Shown here piece by piece: positions 10,967 to 20,288 of a DNA stretch of 64,000 nt (position 1 is the first letter of the stretch; the number at the start of each line of letters is the position of its first letter). The position numbers and the translations under genes are program-made. Source of the DNA: SSF14 sp046331245 (lineage in GTDB: Bacteria; Actinomycetota; Acidimicrobiia; Acidimicrobiales; Microtrichaceae); contig JAXLRH010000004.1 of assembly GCA_046331245.1 (NCBI GenBank), forward strand, positions 62,001 through 126,000, given 5' to 3'. The notes below the pieces were generated by a model that saw only the letters and a program-made list of their open reading frames with translations, was not told the DNA's origin and made no database searches.

Positions 10967-12217
10967 TCACCCCTCGGCGGACTCCCGGTGGGCCCAGGAG
11001 TACACGCCCTTCGCCATGGTCGACCGCTCGACGCCGGCGCGCTCGCCGAACACGCGGGCGCGTGCGGCGCGGATCTCCGCGGCCTCCGGCTCGGCCAGCG
11101 ATGCGAGTTCGACCAGGTGGCTCGCGAGGCGGTGGTCGCCGGCCTCGGACAGCTCGAGCGCCCGTTCCGCGAGCCGCGCGGCTCCGCCCGCCAGGGTGGC
11201 GAGCTCGGTGGCGACCACGGCGTCGGGAGCGGGCTTGAGCGACGCCGGGTTGCCGTCGTACCAGCCGCCGTACAGCCGCCAGATGTTGCGGACGACGAAC
11301 TCCGGCTCGTCGTACACGGGCTGCAACCACGGGCGGTCGACGAGATCGGCGGGCGGGCGGACGGTGTGGATGATCTCGTCGAGACGGGCGCCGCTGTTCA
11401 TGAGCTCGATCGTCTGCGTGAAGAGCGACTCCAGGTACTCCGCCGTGTCGACGAGGATGCCGCGGATGCGCTCGGCGCCGGCGATGGGGAGGCCGTGGCC
11501 CGGCAGCAGGAACTCCGCGCCGAGGTCGGCCATCTTCCGGAGCGCCACGGCCCACTCGTCGCAGTACCGCTGCGCCTTCTGGGGGTTGCCGCAGTTGGGG
11601 CTCGCCCAGATGAAAAGGTCGCCGGTGCAGAGCACCTTGTCGGCCGGCATCCACACCCAGGTGTGGTCGTCGGTCTCGCCGCGGTCGTGCCGGAGCGAGA
11701 ACTCCACGCCGCCGACGGTTCGGTCGAGCGAGGTCGCGTAGGTCTCGTCGGGATAGCGGTAGTCGCCCGGGAACAGCGGGACCGGCAGCTGGAACTGCCG
11801 CTGGTTGATCACCCCGTTGTAGCCGTTGGTGGCCTCGTAGCGGCGGAAGCGGGCCGGGAGGGCCTCGTGCGCGACGACGTGGGCCGGACCGGAGCCCTCT
11901 GCCTCGAACAGGCGGACCGCGTAGATGTGGTCGACGTGGCCGTGGGTGAACACGGCCGTGTGCAGCGGTGCCGGCGTCCAGCCGCGCACCGCCTCGACGA
12001 TGGCGTTCGCGTGCATGGGGCTGCCGGCGTCGACGATGACGAGGCCGTCGTCGGTGCGCGTCGCGACGACGTTCGCGAACGACTCCACGAAGGCGACGCG
12101 GTCGCTCAGCGGCTGCAGGTTCGCAGCCATGCCGATCTGCAGCGGGTGGTGGTCGTCGATGCCGCGCCGGCCGCTCAGGATCTGTTCCGACAGTTCCAAC
12201 AGGTCAGGTGTGGTCAT
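10967..12217 (-). CDS. MBL-fold metallo-hydrolase (alkyl/aryl sulfatase-like)
   Basis: 416 aa from the ATG at 12217; 65 more codons upstream are open but would overlap the divergent gene. Metallo-beta-lactamase motif THGHVDH with His92, His94, Asp96 and His97 binding two zinc ions; later His residues and LLPGHGLP complete the site. The ERI-type segment and the C-terminal helical region resemble the alkylsulfatase (SdsA1/BDS1) group, shortened. Probably cytosolic (no signal peptide). Substrate uncertain; a sulfate ester or thioester/lactone is possible. Confidence 0.8.
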   Translation of the reverse strand: MTTPDLLELSEQILSGRRGIDDHHPLQIGMAANLQPLSDRVAFVESFANVVATRTDDGLVIVDAGSPMHANAIVEAVRGWTPAPLHTAVFTHGHVDHIYAVRLFEAEGSGPAHVVAHEALPARFRRYEATNGYNGVINQRQFQLPVPLFPGDYRYPDETYATSLDRTVGGVEFSLRHDRGETDDHTWVWMPADKVLCTGDLFIWASPNCGNPQKAQRYCDEWAVALRKMADLGAEFLLPGHGLPIAGAERIRGILVDTAEYLESLFTQTIELMNSGARLDEIIHTVRPPADLVDRPWLQPVYDEPEFVVRNIWRLYGGWYDGNPASLKPAPDAVVATELATLAGGAARLAERALELSEAGDHRLASHLVELASLAEPEAAEIRAARARVFGERAGVERSTMAKGVYSWAHRESAEG

Positions 12218-12342
12218 GGTGCCGTCAGGGTAGTGCCTTGTTGATCGAGAATGCCCGGGGTACGCTGACATGGCGTCTGGGGACGACTCTGGGGCAACCC
12301 CGCGGCCGTCCGCGGGTTCGAGACGATGGAGAGGGTGTGGCC

Positions 12343-13071
12343 GTGAAGCGTGTGCTGACCGTTGCAACTGCGTTCGTGCTGGTCGGGACCTGCCTGTGGG
12401 CGGGCACCGCATCGTCGCAGGAGACCACCACCATCCCCGACACCACCACGACCGAGGCCCCGGCCACCACCGTCGCGCCCACCACCGAGGCGCCCACCAC
12501 CACGGTCGCCGACACCGTGCCCGACACCACGACCACGGTGCCCGACACGGTCCCCACCACCACCGCTCCGGCCGAGCCGGTCGTGCTGCCCGGCCAGCAC
12601 GTCACCTCCGGCACCCTGGCCATCGACATCCGCTTCGCCGACACCCCGGCGTCCAACTGCATCAAGTCCTTCGACCTCGCCGGTGGCGAGATGAACATCG
12701 CCCTCAACGACCAGGGCGGCATCGGCGGCGTGTACGGCCTCACCCCGTCGGGCAGCGGCTCCGCCGGCCTCTTCATGGTGGGCCTCGGTGCGATCCCCGC
12801 TGGCGTCGGCATCATCAGCGTCTCCGACGGTGACTGCGAGTTCGACGCCGTCGGCATCGGCAACTACGCCTCCGACGGTGGCTGGGCCCGCATCAACGGC
12901 GTCGGCGCCGGCGTGCACCCCGGCAACTACGACACCGGCGAGTACGTGAACATGTTCCTCGTCGACGCGAAGATCAACTCGGCCGCCGCCCCGGCGACGC
13001 TCGACATGAACTACGTCAAGGACTTCCTGCTCCGGGCCCGTCCGGGTCTGACGCTCCCCGCCGCCCCCTGA
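12343..13071 (+). CDS. Secreted protein with Thr-rich linker, unknown function
   Basis: 242 aa. The GTG at 12343 follows GGAGAGGG at seven bases; a GTG two codons earlier is too close to it. Signal peptide MKRVLTVATAFVLVG.., cleavage probably near ATASSQ-E. Then about 55 residues of TTT/AP/TE repeats (likely extended and O-glycosylated), then a 150-residue globular domain rich in Gly with two Cys. Domain not recognised. The Thr-rich linker is a recurring style in this genome (also in the genes at 46568 and 58250). Divergent from the MBL-fold gene. Confidence 0.75.
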   Translation: MKRVLTVATAFVLVGTCLWAGTASSQETTTIPDTTTTEAPATTVAPTTEAPTTTVADTVPDTTTTVPDTVPTTTAPAEPVVLPGQHVTSGTLAIDIRFADTPASNCIKSFDLAGGEMNIALNDQGGIGGVYGLTPSGSGSAGLFMVGLGAIPAGVGIISVSDGDCEFDAVGIGNYASDGGWARINGVGAGVHPGNYDTGEYVNMFLVDAKINSAAAPATLDMNYVKDFLLRARPGLTLPAAP

Positions 13072-13089
13072 CGCTGCCGCGTCGCCCTC

Positions 13090-13108
13090 GGGGCCGCGGC
13101 TTGGCCCC
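13090..13108 (+). terminator. Weak GC hairpin after secreted-protein gene
   Basis: GGGGCC-7 nt-GGCCCC stem-loop 19 bp past the stop at 13071. There is no T-tract, so it is at best a partial terminator or an mRNA 3'-end stabiliser. Confidence 0.3.
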
Positions 13109-13140
13109 CGCTGATCGGGCCTGCGTACAGTCGCCGGAGT

Positions 13141-14358
13141 ATGGATTTCGACGACACCCCTGAAGAGGCCGCATTCCGGCTCGAGTGCCGCGCCTGGTTG
13201 GAGGCGAACGCTCGCCGCCGCACGCCCGGGCCCTCGGAGGTGTGGCGCACCCTCCGTCCTCGCGACGAGGCCGAGGACCAGTCGAGCCTGGCGCTGGGCA
13301 AGCGCTGGCAGGTCCTGAAGGCGGAGGCCGGGTATGCCGGCATCCAGTGGCCCGTCGCCTACGGCGGTCGCGGCCTGTCGTCGCACCTCGCCGGCGTGTT
13401 CAAGCAGGAGGAGGCGCGCTTCGACGTGCCGGCCAACTCGTTCCAGGTCGGCGTCGACATGGTCGGCCCCACCTTGATCGCGCACGGCACCGAGGAGCAG
13501 TGCCATCGGTTCCTCGACCCGATCCGTCGCGGCGAGGAGGTGTGGTGCCAGCTGTTCAGCGAGCCCGACGCCGGCTCCGACCTCGCCGGCCTGTCGACCC
13601 GTGCCGTGCGCGACGGCGACGAGTTCGTCGTGAACGGCCAGAAGGTGTGGACGTCTGGCGCGCAGTCGTCGGACTGGGCGATCCTCCTCGTCCGCACCAA
13701 CCCCGACGTGCCGAAGCACCGGGGCATCACCTACCTGCTGGTCGACATGACCACGCCGGGCATCGAGGTGCGACCGCTCCGCCAGATCGACGGCGCCGTG
13801 CACTTCAACGAGGTGTTCCTCACCGACGTGCGCGTGCCGGTGTCGCACGTCGTCGGTGAGGTCGACGCCGGGTGGGGCGTCACGATGACCACGCTGGTCA
13901 ACGAGCGGAGCGCGATCGGCGGCGGTGGCATGGTGCAGATCGGCGAGATCCTGATGCTCGCCCGCGAGATGGGTCGCACCGAGGAACCGGTCATGCGCCA
14001 GGCGCTGGCACGCATCTACACCTACTTCGAGATCACGCGCTTCCTCGGGTACCGCGTGCAGACGGCGGTGTCACACGGTCGCCAGCCCGGTCCGGAGAGC
14101 TCCGTGATGAAGCTGCACATCAGCCGTCAGTACGGCGAGGGCGGTTCGCTCTACGAGAGCCTGCTCGGCGCGGCCGGCATGCTGTCGCACGAGGACGCGC
14201 CGTTCGACGGGTTCTTCCAGAACCTCTTCCTCGCGCAGTGGGCCCCGCGGATCGGCGGCGGCACGGACCAGATCCAGCGCAACATCGCCGGCGAGCGGGT
14301 GCTCGGCCTCCCGGCCGAACCCCGCGTCGACAAGGACGCCCCCTTCAAGGACCTGTAG
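13141..14358 (+). CDS. Acyl-CoA dehydrogenase
   Basis: 405 aa, ATG after GGAG. Full-length ACAD: N-terminal FDDTPEEAAFRLECRAWLE, flavin domain FSEPDAGSDLAGL and KVWTSGAQ, C-terminal GGGTDQIQRNIAGERVLGLP. This ending is typical of the actinobacterial FadE group acting on steroid side chains and branched acyl-CoAs, where the YEGT glutamate is absent. Convergent (23-bp gap) with the two further acyl-CoA dehydrogenase genes, so three ACADs are clustered. Confidence 0.92.
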   Translation: MDFDDTPEEAAFRLECRAWLEANARRRTPGPSEVWRTLRPRDEAEDQSSLALGKRWQVLKAEAGYAGIQWPVAYGGRGLSSHLAGVFKQEEARFDVPANSFQVGVDMVGPTLIAHGTEEQCHRFLDPIRRGEEVWCQLFSEPDAGSDLAGLSTRAVRDGDEFVVNGQKVWTSGAQSSDWAILLVRTNPDVPKHRGITYLLVDMTTPGIEVRPLRQIDGAVHFNEVFLTDVRVPVSHVVGEVDAGWGVTMTTLVNERSAIGGGGMVQIGEILMLAREMGRTEEPVMRQALARIYTYFEITRFLGYRVQTAVSHGRQPGPESSVMKLHISRQYGEGGSLYESLLGAAGMLSHEDAPFDGFFQNLFLAQWAPRIGGGTDQIQRNIAGERVLGLPAEPRVDKDAPFKDL

Positions 14359-14381
14359 CCCTCCGGTTCTCGGTGGTGGCG

Positions 14382-15353
14382 TCAGTGGGGGGCGGACGCC
14401 GTGAGGACGTCGCCGAGGTGCGTGGTGGTGGTGCCGAGGCACTGACCGAGCACCCGTGAGCGCGTCACGTAGCGGTGCGCGGTGTGCTCCCAGGTGAAGC
14501 CGATGCCGCCGTGGTTCTGCACGTTCACCTGAGCGTTGTCGATGGCGGCCCGGGCGGCGACCACGCGTGCGGCGTGCACGTGGAACGCGGCGTCGTCGCG
14601 ACCGTCGCGGAGCGCCAGCGCCGCGTACAGCACCTGGCAGTTCGCCACCTCGGCACGGGTGGCCATGTTGGCGCACCGGTGCTTCACGGCCTGGAAGCCG
14701 CCGACCGGCTGGCCGAACTGCTCGCGGTCGATGCCGTACGACACCGACTGCTCGGTGGTGGCCTGCGCCATGCCGGCGAGCATCGCGGCCACGAGGAGGC
14801 TGCCACGCAGCGCGACGCGCGTGTCCGGCTCGGCGGTGGCGAGCGGCGTGGCGCCGTCGAGGCGGGCGAGGACGACGGGCACGAGCGTGTCGAAGCCCTG
14901 CAACGGTTCGACATCGGCGGCGTCGCCCATCGCGATCAGCGACAGGCGCTCGCCGTCCACCACGAGGGCGAGCTCGGCCGAGTCGCCGTCGAGGACGGAG
15001 TGGCGGGTGTCGTCGTAGCGCTGCGCGAAGCCGACGCGGGCCTCGCCACCCACGATGCGGGCGGCGAGCTCGGCGTCACCGGCGATCGCCGCGACGCGGG
15101 CGCCCAGGACCGATGCGAGGAAGGGGCCGGGAACGCAGGCGCGTCCGAGCTCGCGGAACAGCAGCACCTCCTCGGCAAGGGAGTAGCCGACGCCGCCGAG
15201 CTCCTCGTCGAGGCCGAGCGCGAACCAGCCCTGCGCGACGGCCGCCTGCCACAGGTCGTCGCTCAGCGGCTCGCCGAGCGTGTGGTTTCCGGCGATCACG
15301 GCGCTGATCGAGGACACGATCTCGTCTTGTTCCGATGTGGGGAGCAGGTCCAT
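14382..15353 (-). CDS. Acyl-CoA dehydrogenase, short subunit (FadE27/29-like)
   Basis: 323 aa, clearly shorter than a 380-400 aa homotetrameric ACAD. It lacks the usual IQRN C-terminus but has GIGFTWEHTAHRY near the end, a signature of the small subunit in heteromeric alpha2beta2 ACADs of actinobacterial cholesterol-type side-chain degradation, where this subunit provides the catalytic Glu. It lies 12 bp downstream of the long ACAD at 15366-16550, the same arrangement as fadE26-fadE27 or fadE28-fadE29. Heteromer formation is inferred from family knowledge and gene order. Confidence 0.85.
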   Translation of the reverse strand: MDLLPTSEQDEIVSSISAVIAGNHTLGEPLSDDLWQAAVAQGWFALGLDEELGGVGYSLAEEVLLFRELGRACVPGPFLASVLGARVAAIAGDAELAARIVGGEARVGFAQRYDDTRHSVLDGDSAELALVVDGERLSLIAMGDAADVEPLQGFDTLVPVVLARLDGATPLATAEPDTRVALRGSLLVAAMLAGMAQATTEQSVSYGIDREQFGQPVGGFQAVKHRCANMATRAEVANCQVLYAALALRDGRDDAAFHVHAARVVAARAAIDNAQVNVQNHGGIGFTWEHTAHRYVTRSRVLGQCLGTTTTHLGDVLTASAPH

Positions 15354-15365
15354 GTCAGTTCCGCC

Positions 15366-16550
15366 TCACTTGACCCGGGGGAGCCCCAGGACCCTTTCTC
15401 CGACGATGTTCCGTTGGATGTCGGTGGTGCCGCCGCCGATCGTGTAGGCGAAGCTCTGCAGGTAGGGCCCGGTCCACCCGTCGCCGTCGACGGGCGTGAG
15501 GCGGAGCGCCTCGGGGCCGATGATGTCGAGCGCCAGCTGGTACACGCGCTGGTGGAGCTCGCCGTGGAACAGGCGGGTCATCGAGCCCTCGGGCCCGGGC
15601 ACGCCCGTGCGCTGCGTGCGGCTGATGCCGGCGATCGTCATGGCTTTGAGTGCAGCCACCTCGGCGCGGGCGAGGGCGAGGCGCCGTGCGATCTCGTCGT
15701 CCTCGATGGCGGCGCGGCGACCGTCGGGGCCGGTACGGGTGCGGGCCTCCTCGATGAGGCGCTCGACGACCGACGCCAGCTCCACCTGGTCGGCCATGAA
15801 CGCCGTGCCGCGCTCGAAGCTCAGCGTGGTCATCGTGACGCGCCATCCGTCGTTGATCTGGCCGACGACGTTGGTGAGCGGGATGCGCACGTCGTCGTAG
15901 AAGACCTCGCAGAAGTCGTTGACGTGGCTCATCGTGGTGATCTCGCGGATCTCGATGCCCGGCGTCTTCATGTCGCAGATCACCCAGCTGATGCCCTTGT
16001 GCTTGGGCGCCGTCGGGTCGGTGCGGACGAGCAGCTCCTGGTAGTCGGCGACGTGCGCGTACGACGTCCAGATCTTCTGCCCGTTGACGACGAGCTCGTC
16101 GCCGTCGATGACGGCCTTGCAGCCGAGTGCGGCGAGGTCGGAGCCGGCGCCGGGCTCGGAGAAGCCCTGGCACCACACCACCTCACCGCCGAGGATCTTC
16201 GGCAGGTGGAACGCCTTCTGCTCGTCGGTGCCGCTCACGATCAGCGTGGGGCCGCCGTGGTTGTTGCCGACGAACGTGCACGAGTTGTTGAGGGTGAACG
16301 GCGGGTCGGCGCGTGCGAACTCCTCGTACCAGATCATCTGCTGGATGTCGTTGAGGCCCTTGCCCCCGTACTCCACCGGCCAGTTGATGCCGGCCCAGCC
16401 CCCGTCGAACAGCGTCCGCTGCCACGCGAGGTCGAACTCCCGCATCGGTTGGCCGTCGGGCGGCCGCTCCTCGGTGGGCAGGTTCTCGGCGAGCCAGGTG
16501 CGCGCTTCCTCGCGGAAGGCGATCTCGTCCGGGGTGAAGTCGAGGTTCAT
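15366..16550 (-). CDS. Acyl-CoA dehydrogenase, long subunit
   Basis: 394 aa from the ATG at 16550 (MNLDFTPDEIAFREEARTW). Flavin domain FSEPGAGSDLAAL and KIWTSYAHV; C-terminus IGGGTTDIQRNIVGERVLG. It probably forms one flavoenzyme with the following 323-aa subunit. Pathway likely beta-oxidation of sterol side chains or branched acids; a CYP125-like P450 at 20289 fits a steroid theme, but no ring-degradation genes are in the window. Confidence 0.9.
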   Translation of the reverse strand: MNLDFTPDEIAFREEARTWLAENLPTEERPPDGQPMREFDLAWQRTLFDGGWAGINWPVEYGGKGLNDIQQMIWYEEFARADPPFTLNNSCTFVGNNHGGPTLIVSGTDEQKAFHLPKILGGEVVWCQGFSEPGAGSDLAALGCKAVIDGDELVVNGQKIWTSYAHVADYQELLVRTDPTAPKHKGISWVICDMKTPGIEIREITTMSHVNDFCEVFYDDVRIPLTNVVGQINDGWRVTMTTLSFERGTAFMADQVELASVVERLIEEARTRTGPDGRRAAIEDDEIARRLALARAEVAALKAMTIAGISRTQRTGVPGPEGSMTRLFHGELHQRVYQLALDIIGPEALRLTPVDGDGWTGPYLQSFAYTIGGGTTDIQRNIVGERVLGLPRVK

Positions 16551-16679
16551 CGCTGCTGAAGTTAGACCCGGTACCGGAGCGGAAGCAGATTCCGAGGAAC
16601 GAGGGATCGAAACTGAGCGGAGGTGGCCGAGTCCGGAAGGAGGGCCTGACACACCGTCAGGTCCTCCCAATCGACCCCG

Positions 16680-17942
16680 TCAGATGAGGCCGAGCGCCAC
16701 CACGGCGACGACGAGCGACATGGTGCCGACGAAGTCGACGGATGCCGTGTCGATGGGCGTGCCGAAGGTGTCGGGGTCGACGTTGAACCGCCAGGCCCCG
16801 ATGGTGGAGTAGTAGGAGAGCGCGGCGACGAACGCCATCGTGACGAGCGAGGCGAGGGAGCTCGCGCCGAGCACCCATCCGAACCCGGGCGCCGCGTGCG
16901 AGCCGCTGATGAGCGCCGTGATCCACGCGCCGACCGAGTTGAGGACGAGGAGTGGGACGGCGAGCCCGACGACGAGCCAGGCGTCGCGGCGTGCCTCCGC
17001 TCCGGGCGTCAGCGTCGCCTCGACCGAGCCGAGGTGGAGGTTGGTGGCGATGCGTCCGCACAGGATCCCGCCCAGCGCGCCGGCCGACGACACGAAGGCC
17101 GGTTGCAGGATGCCGATGGCCGGCAGCTCGGCGAGGATGCCCTGCTGTTTCTGCAGCACGAGGCCGGCGAGGGCCGACAGCACCAGCGCGGCAGTGAGCA
17201 CCGGCAACGACTCGCGGAAGATCTCGCGCACCATGTCGAGCGTGGTGCGCCACGACCAGGCGGCCACGCCCACGGTGACGATGACGACGACGCCGCCGAT
17301 GATGGTCGCGGCGTCACCGTGGCCGATCAACTGCGCGGCCAGCCACAGCGCGGGGATGGTGATCACGTCGCCGAGCGTCGACACGGTCGGGGCGACGAGA
17401 TAGTCGAGGTCCCACTCGTAGCGGACGGCTCCGATGCTGAGCAGCACGGTGGCCGCGGCGACGACGATCGAGCCGAGCATCCCGCCCACCACCGACACCA
17501 TGGTGAGCTCGAGCACCGACACGTGCTGCACGACGCCGAGCGCGGTGGCGAGCACCTTGGCGAAGCACGCGAGCACCACCGACATCACCGCGGTCAGGCT
17601 GAACGAGGCGAGGAGGTTCTGGCCGAGCACCGAGTCGGCTTTGAAGGACACCCGGAAGGTACCGGTGTGGATCGACGTCGACAGCCGGTTGCCGAGCGTC
17701 GAGAACACGTTGCCGCGGAGGCCGATGGCCGCTGGCACGAGGATCAGCATCGGGGCCAGTCGTCGCCACGTCCCGTTGAAGCCGACGAGCATCGCGCCCG
17801 CCGCGAAGCTCGTCAGCGAGTTGAACGCGAGCGCGACCAGGCTCTGGCGCGCCGCGCCGCCCGTCGGGCCCAACAGCTCGATGAGTCGCCGCGCGAGGCG
17901 GTCGGGGCGGAGCCCCTGGACGAGTTGGCTCGCACGTGCCAT
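16680..17942 (-). CDS. SLC41/MgtE-type divalent cation transporter
   Basis: 420 aa, almost entirely hydrophobic with about ten membrane segments in two repeats. The first repeat has the MgtE/SLC41 signature LVPAAIGLRGNVFSTLGNR; the second has a corresponding GILCGRIATNLH. The cytosolic N and CBS domains of classical MgtE are missing, so this resembles the two-domain eukaryote-like SLC41 form. Likely transports Mg2+ or another divalent cation across the plasma membrane. A P-type Mg2+ ATPase gene lies 3.6 kb away. Confidence 0.8.
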   Translation of the reverse strand: MARASQLVQGLRPDRLARRLIELLGPTGGAARQSLVALAFNSLTSFAAGAMLVGFNGTWRRLAPMLILVPAAIGLRGNVFSTLGNRLSTSIHTGTFRVSFKADSVLGQNLLASFSLTAVMSVVLACFAKVLATALGVVQHVSVLELTMVSVVGGMLGSIVVAAATVLLSIGAVRYEWDLDYLVAPTVSTLGDVITIPALWLAAQLIGHGDAATIIGGVVVIVTVGVAAWSWRTTLDMVREIFRESLPVLTAALVLSALAGLVLQKQQGILAELPAIGILQPAFVSSAGALGGILCGRIATNLHLGSVEATLTPGAEARRDAWLVVGLAVPLLVLNSVGAWITALISGSHAAPGFGWVLGASSLASLVTMAFVAALSYYSTIGAWRFNVDPDTFGTPIDTASVDFVGTMSLVVAVVALGLI

Positions 17943-17983
17943 CGTCCGCCGACGTTACCGACTCCGCCCTTCGGGGCCCGGTT

Positions 17984-19177
17984 CTATGCGGGTGTGATCG
18001 ACGTGGCGGCGTCGGGGTTCGCGATCTCGACCCGCAGCGGTTCGAAGCCGTTGAATCCGAGCGTCGAGCAGCCCACGGTGTAGGCGCCGGTGCCGTGGAG
18101 CCGGATGCGATCGCCCGACGTGAGCGCCGAGGGGAGCTGCACCGGGCGTCGCTCGTAGAGGATGTCGGTGCTGTCGCAGGTGGGGCCGGCGACGACGGTG
18201 GGCTCGGTGGGGCCGACGACGGTGGTGGTGAGGGGATAGCGGATCGTCTCGCCGGCCGCCTCGGACAACCCCTGGAACACGCCGACGTCGACGAAGACCC
18301 ATCGGGTGCAGGCCTGGCCCGGCCGTTGCACGATGCCGATGACCTCGGTCTCGATGACGCCGGCGTCGGCGACGAGGAACCGGCCGGGCTCGATCGCGAA
18401 CGAGATGGGCGCGCCGGCGAGGTGCCGGGCGATCGCCGCGTGGATCTCCTCGGAGAAGTGCTCGAGCGCGGGCGTGGGATCGGCGAGGCGGCTGGGGAGC
18501 CCGCCACCGAGGTTCACGACGAAGGGCTCGTCGGCGGTGGGGCCGTCGCCGGTGCGCGAGATCCCGTCGAGCACCTGCGCGACCTGTGACAGCGCGTCGT
18601 CCCAGGAGGTGGGGTCCGACTGCTGGGAGCCGACGTGGAAGGTGGCGCCCACGGCGTGGCCCGCCCGACGCGACCGCTGGAGCATCTCGGTGGCCGACGT
18701 GACGTCGGTGCCGAACTTGCGCGAGAGCGGCCACGCGGCGCCGGTGCCCTCGGCGTTGAGCCGCGCCAGGACGGTCGAGCCGGGAGCGTGCTCGAGCAGC
18801 TTGTCGAGCTCGTCGTGGTCGTCGACCGCGAACATCCGCACGCCGGCCTCGACCGCGTGCGAGATCTCCGACGCCCGACGCACCGTGTTGCCGTAGGAGA
18901 TGCGCTCCGGCGGCACGCCCTGCGCGATGGCCTCGTCGACCTCGTTGGTCGACGCGACGTCGATGCCGCAGCCGAGCCCCGCGAGCAGCCCGACGACCGC
19001 CGGGTGAGGGTTGGCCTTCATCGCGTAGAGCACTCGGGCGTCGGGGATCGCCTCGGTGAGCTCGCGGTACCGCGTGGCCACCACCGTGAGGTCGAGCGCG
19101 AGCACCGGGGTCCGCCCGTGGTCGGCGTCGAGGAACCGGATCGCGTTGAGCGGGCGGTCGCCGTCGTGAATCGTCAC
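17984..19177 (-). CDS. PLP-dependent ornithine/lysine/diaminopimelate-type decarboxylase (fold III)
   Basis: 397 aa. Start GTG at 19177, overlapping the stop of the upstream gene as GTGA. PLP-binding Lys is in YAMKANPHP, the Gly loop in VVNLGGGLPSR, phosphate-binding EPGRF, and the C-terminal active-site Cys in GPTCDSTDILYE of the partner-subunit type. The CDSxD motif favours ornithine/lysine decarboxylase over diaminopimelate decarboxylase. It would make a polyamine such as putrescine or cadaverine in the cytosol. The pairing with an upstream oxidoreductase is unusual. Confidence 0.85.
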   Translation of the reverse strand: MTIHDGDRPLNAIRFLDADHGRTPVLALDLTVVATRYRELTEAIPDARVLYAMKANPHPAVVGLLAGLGCGIDVASTNEVDEAIAQGVPPERISYGNTVRRASEISHAVEAGVRMFAVDDHDELDKLLEHAPGSTVLARLNAEGTGAAWPLSRKFGTDVTSATEMLQRSRRAGHAVGATFHVGSQQSDPTSWDDALSQVAQVLDGISRTGDGPTADEPFVVNLGGGLPSRLADPTPALEHFSEEIHAAIARHLAGAPISFAIEPGRFLVADAGVIETEVIGIVQRPGQACTRWVFVDVGVFQGLSEAAGETIRYPLTTTVVGPTEPTVVAGPTCDSTDILYERRPVQLPSALTSGDRIRLHGTGAYTVGCSTLGFNGFEPLRVEIANPDAATSITPA

Positions 19178-20184
19178 GGCGTGGGCAGGCGAAGGATGAC
19201 CTTGCCGGTGTTGGCGCCGGTGAAGAGCGCGTTGAGCGCGTCGACCGACGACTCGAGGCCGCCGAAGAACTGCTCGAAGTGCTTGAGGCGGCCGTCCGCC
19301 ACCCACTCCGCGAGCACCGCTGCCGACTCGGGGTACCGCTCCACCCAGTCGAGGGCGATGAACCCCTCCATCCGGCCCCGGCGCGAGATGAGGTTGAGGT
19401 AGTTCGACGGGCCCGGCGGGCGACCCTGGTCGTTGTAGACCGAGATGGCGCCGCACAGCACCACCCGGCCGTGCATGGCGAGGCCGCCGAGCACGGCGTC
19501 GAGCACGCGGCCGCCCACGTTGTCGAAGTAGACGTCGACGCGGTTGGGGCAGTGCTCCTTGAGCGCTGCGGCGAGGTCGTCGGTGCGGTGGTTGATGGCG
19601 GCGTCGAAGCCGAGCTCGTCGACGATGAAGCGCGCCTTCTCCTCCGAGCCGACGATGCCGACGACGCGGCACCCGATGATCTTGGCGATCTGTCCGACGA
19701 GCGACCCGGTGGACCCGGCGGCCGCGGACACCACGACGGTCTCCCCGGCCTTCGCCAAACCGATCTCGGTGAGACCGAACAGCGCCGTCGCTCCGGTGGC
19801 GCCGTACACCGACATCATCGGGATGACGTCCGCGTCGGGCGGGAGCCACGTGGTGAACAGGTCGTCGCGGACGATGGCGTACTGCTGCCAGCCGGGGAGC
19901 CCGTAGCCGAGGTCGCCCACGGCGAACTTGTCGCAGCGACTCTCGACGACGCGGCCGATGCCGCTGCACCGCACCACCTCGCCGATGCCGACGGCGGGCA
20001 GGTAGCCCTCGCCGCGGTTGAGCCAGGTGCGCACGGTGGCGTCCATGCCCAGGAGCATCGTCTCGATGAGCGCTTCGCCCTCGGCGAGCTCCGGCCGGGG
20101 GGTGGAGATGATCTCCAGGTCGTCCCAGGTGAGGAGGCCCGCAGGACGCTGGCGGAGGACCACCTGCCGGTTCATTTCGGTCAT
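19174..20184 (-). CDS. MDR-type NADP-dependent oxidoreductase (PTGR/alkenal reductase-like)
   Basis: 336 aa zinc-free medium-chain reductase. N-terminal VVLRQRPAGLLTWDDLEI is typical of the leukotriene B4 dehydrogenase/prostaglandin reductase group; the cofactor motif AAAGSTGSLVGQIAK and FDNVGG are present. It reduces activated C=C bonds of alpha,beta-unsaturated carbonyls with NADPH. Divergent from the P450 gene by a 104-bp promoter region and translationally coupled to the decarboxylase. Confidence 0.88.
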   Translation of the reverse strand: MTEMNRQVVLRQRPAGLLTWDDLEIISTPRPELAEGEALIETMLLGMDATVRTWLNRGEGYLPAVGIGEVVRCSGIGRVVESRCDKFAVGDLGYGLPGWQQYAIVRDDLFTTWLPPDADVIPMMSVYGATGATALFGLTEIGLAKAGETVVVSAAAGSTGSLVGQIAKIIGCRVVGIVGSEEKARFIVDELGFDAAINHRTDDLAAALKEHCPNRVDVYFDNVGGRVLDAVLGGLAMHGRVVLCGAISVYNDQGRPPGPSNYLNLISRRGRMEGFIALDWVERYPESAAVLAEWVADGRLKHFEQFFGGLESSVDALNALFTGANTGKVILRLPTP

Positions 20185-20288
20185 GCGCGAAAGGTAGCCG
20201 CTCGTCGGATCGGGCCTGGGATCGTCCTGATAGGTTCCCGGCGCGCGCTCTCGCAGGGCGCGATCTCGACCGTAGGGGGACTGCGAAC

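Noticed and set aside
12430..12580. Variable-number tandem repeat
   Set aside because: The ACC-rich DNA encodes a Thr-rich linker, but units are irregular and the reading frame is under normal codon use.
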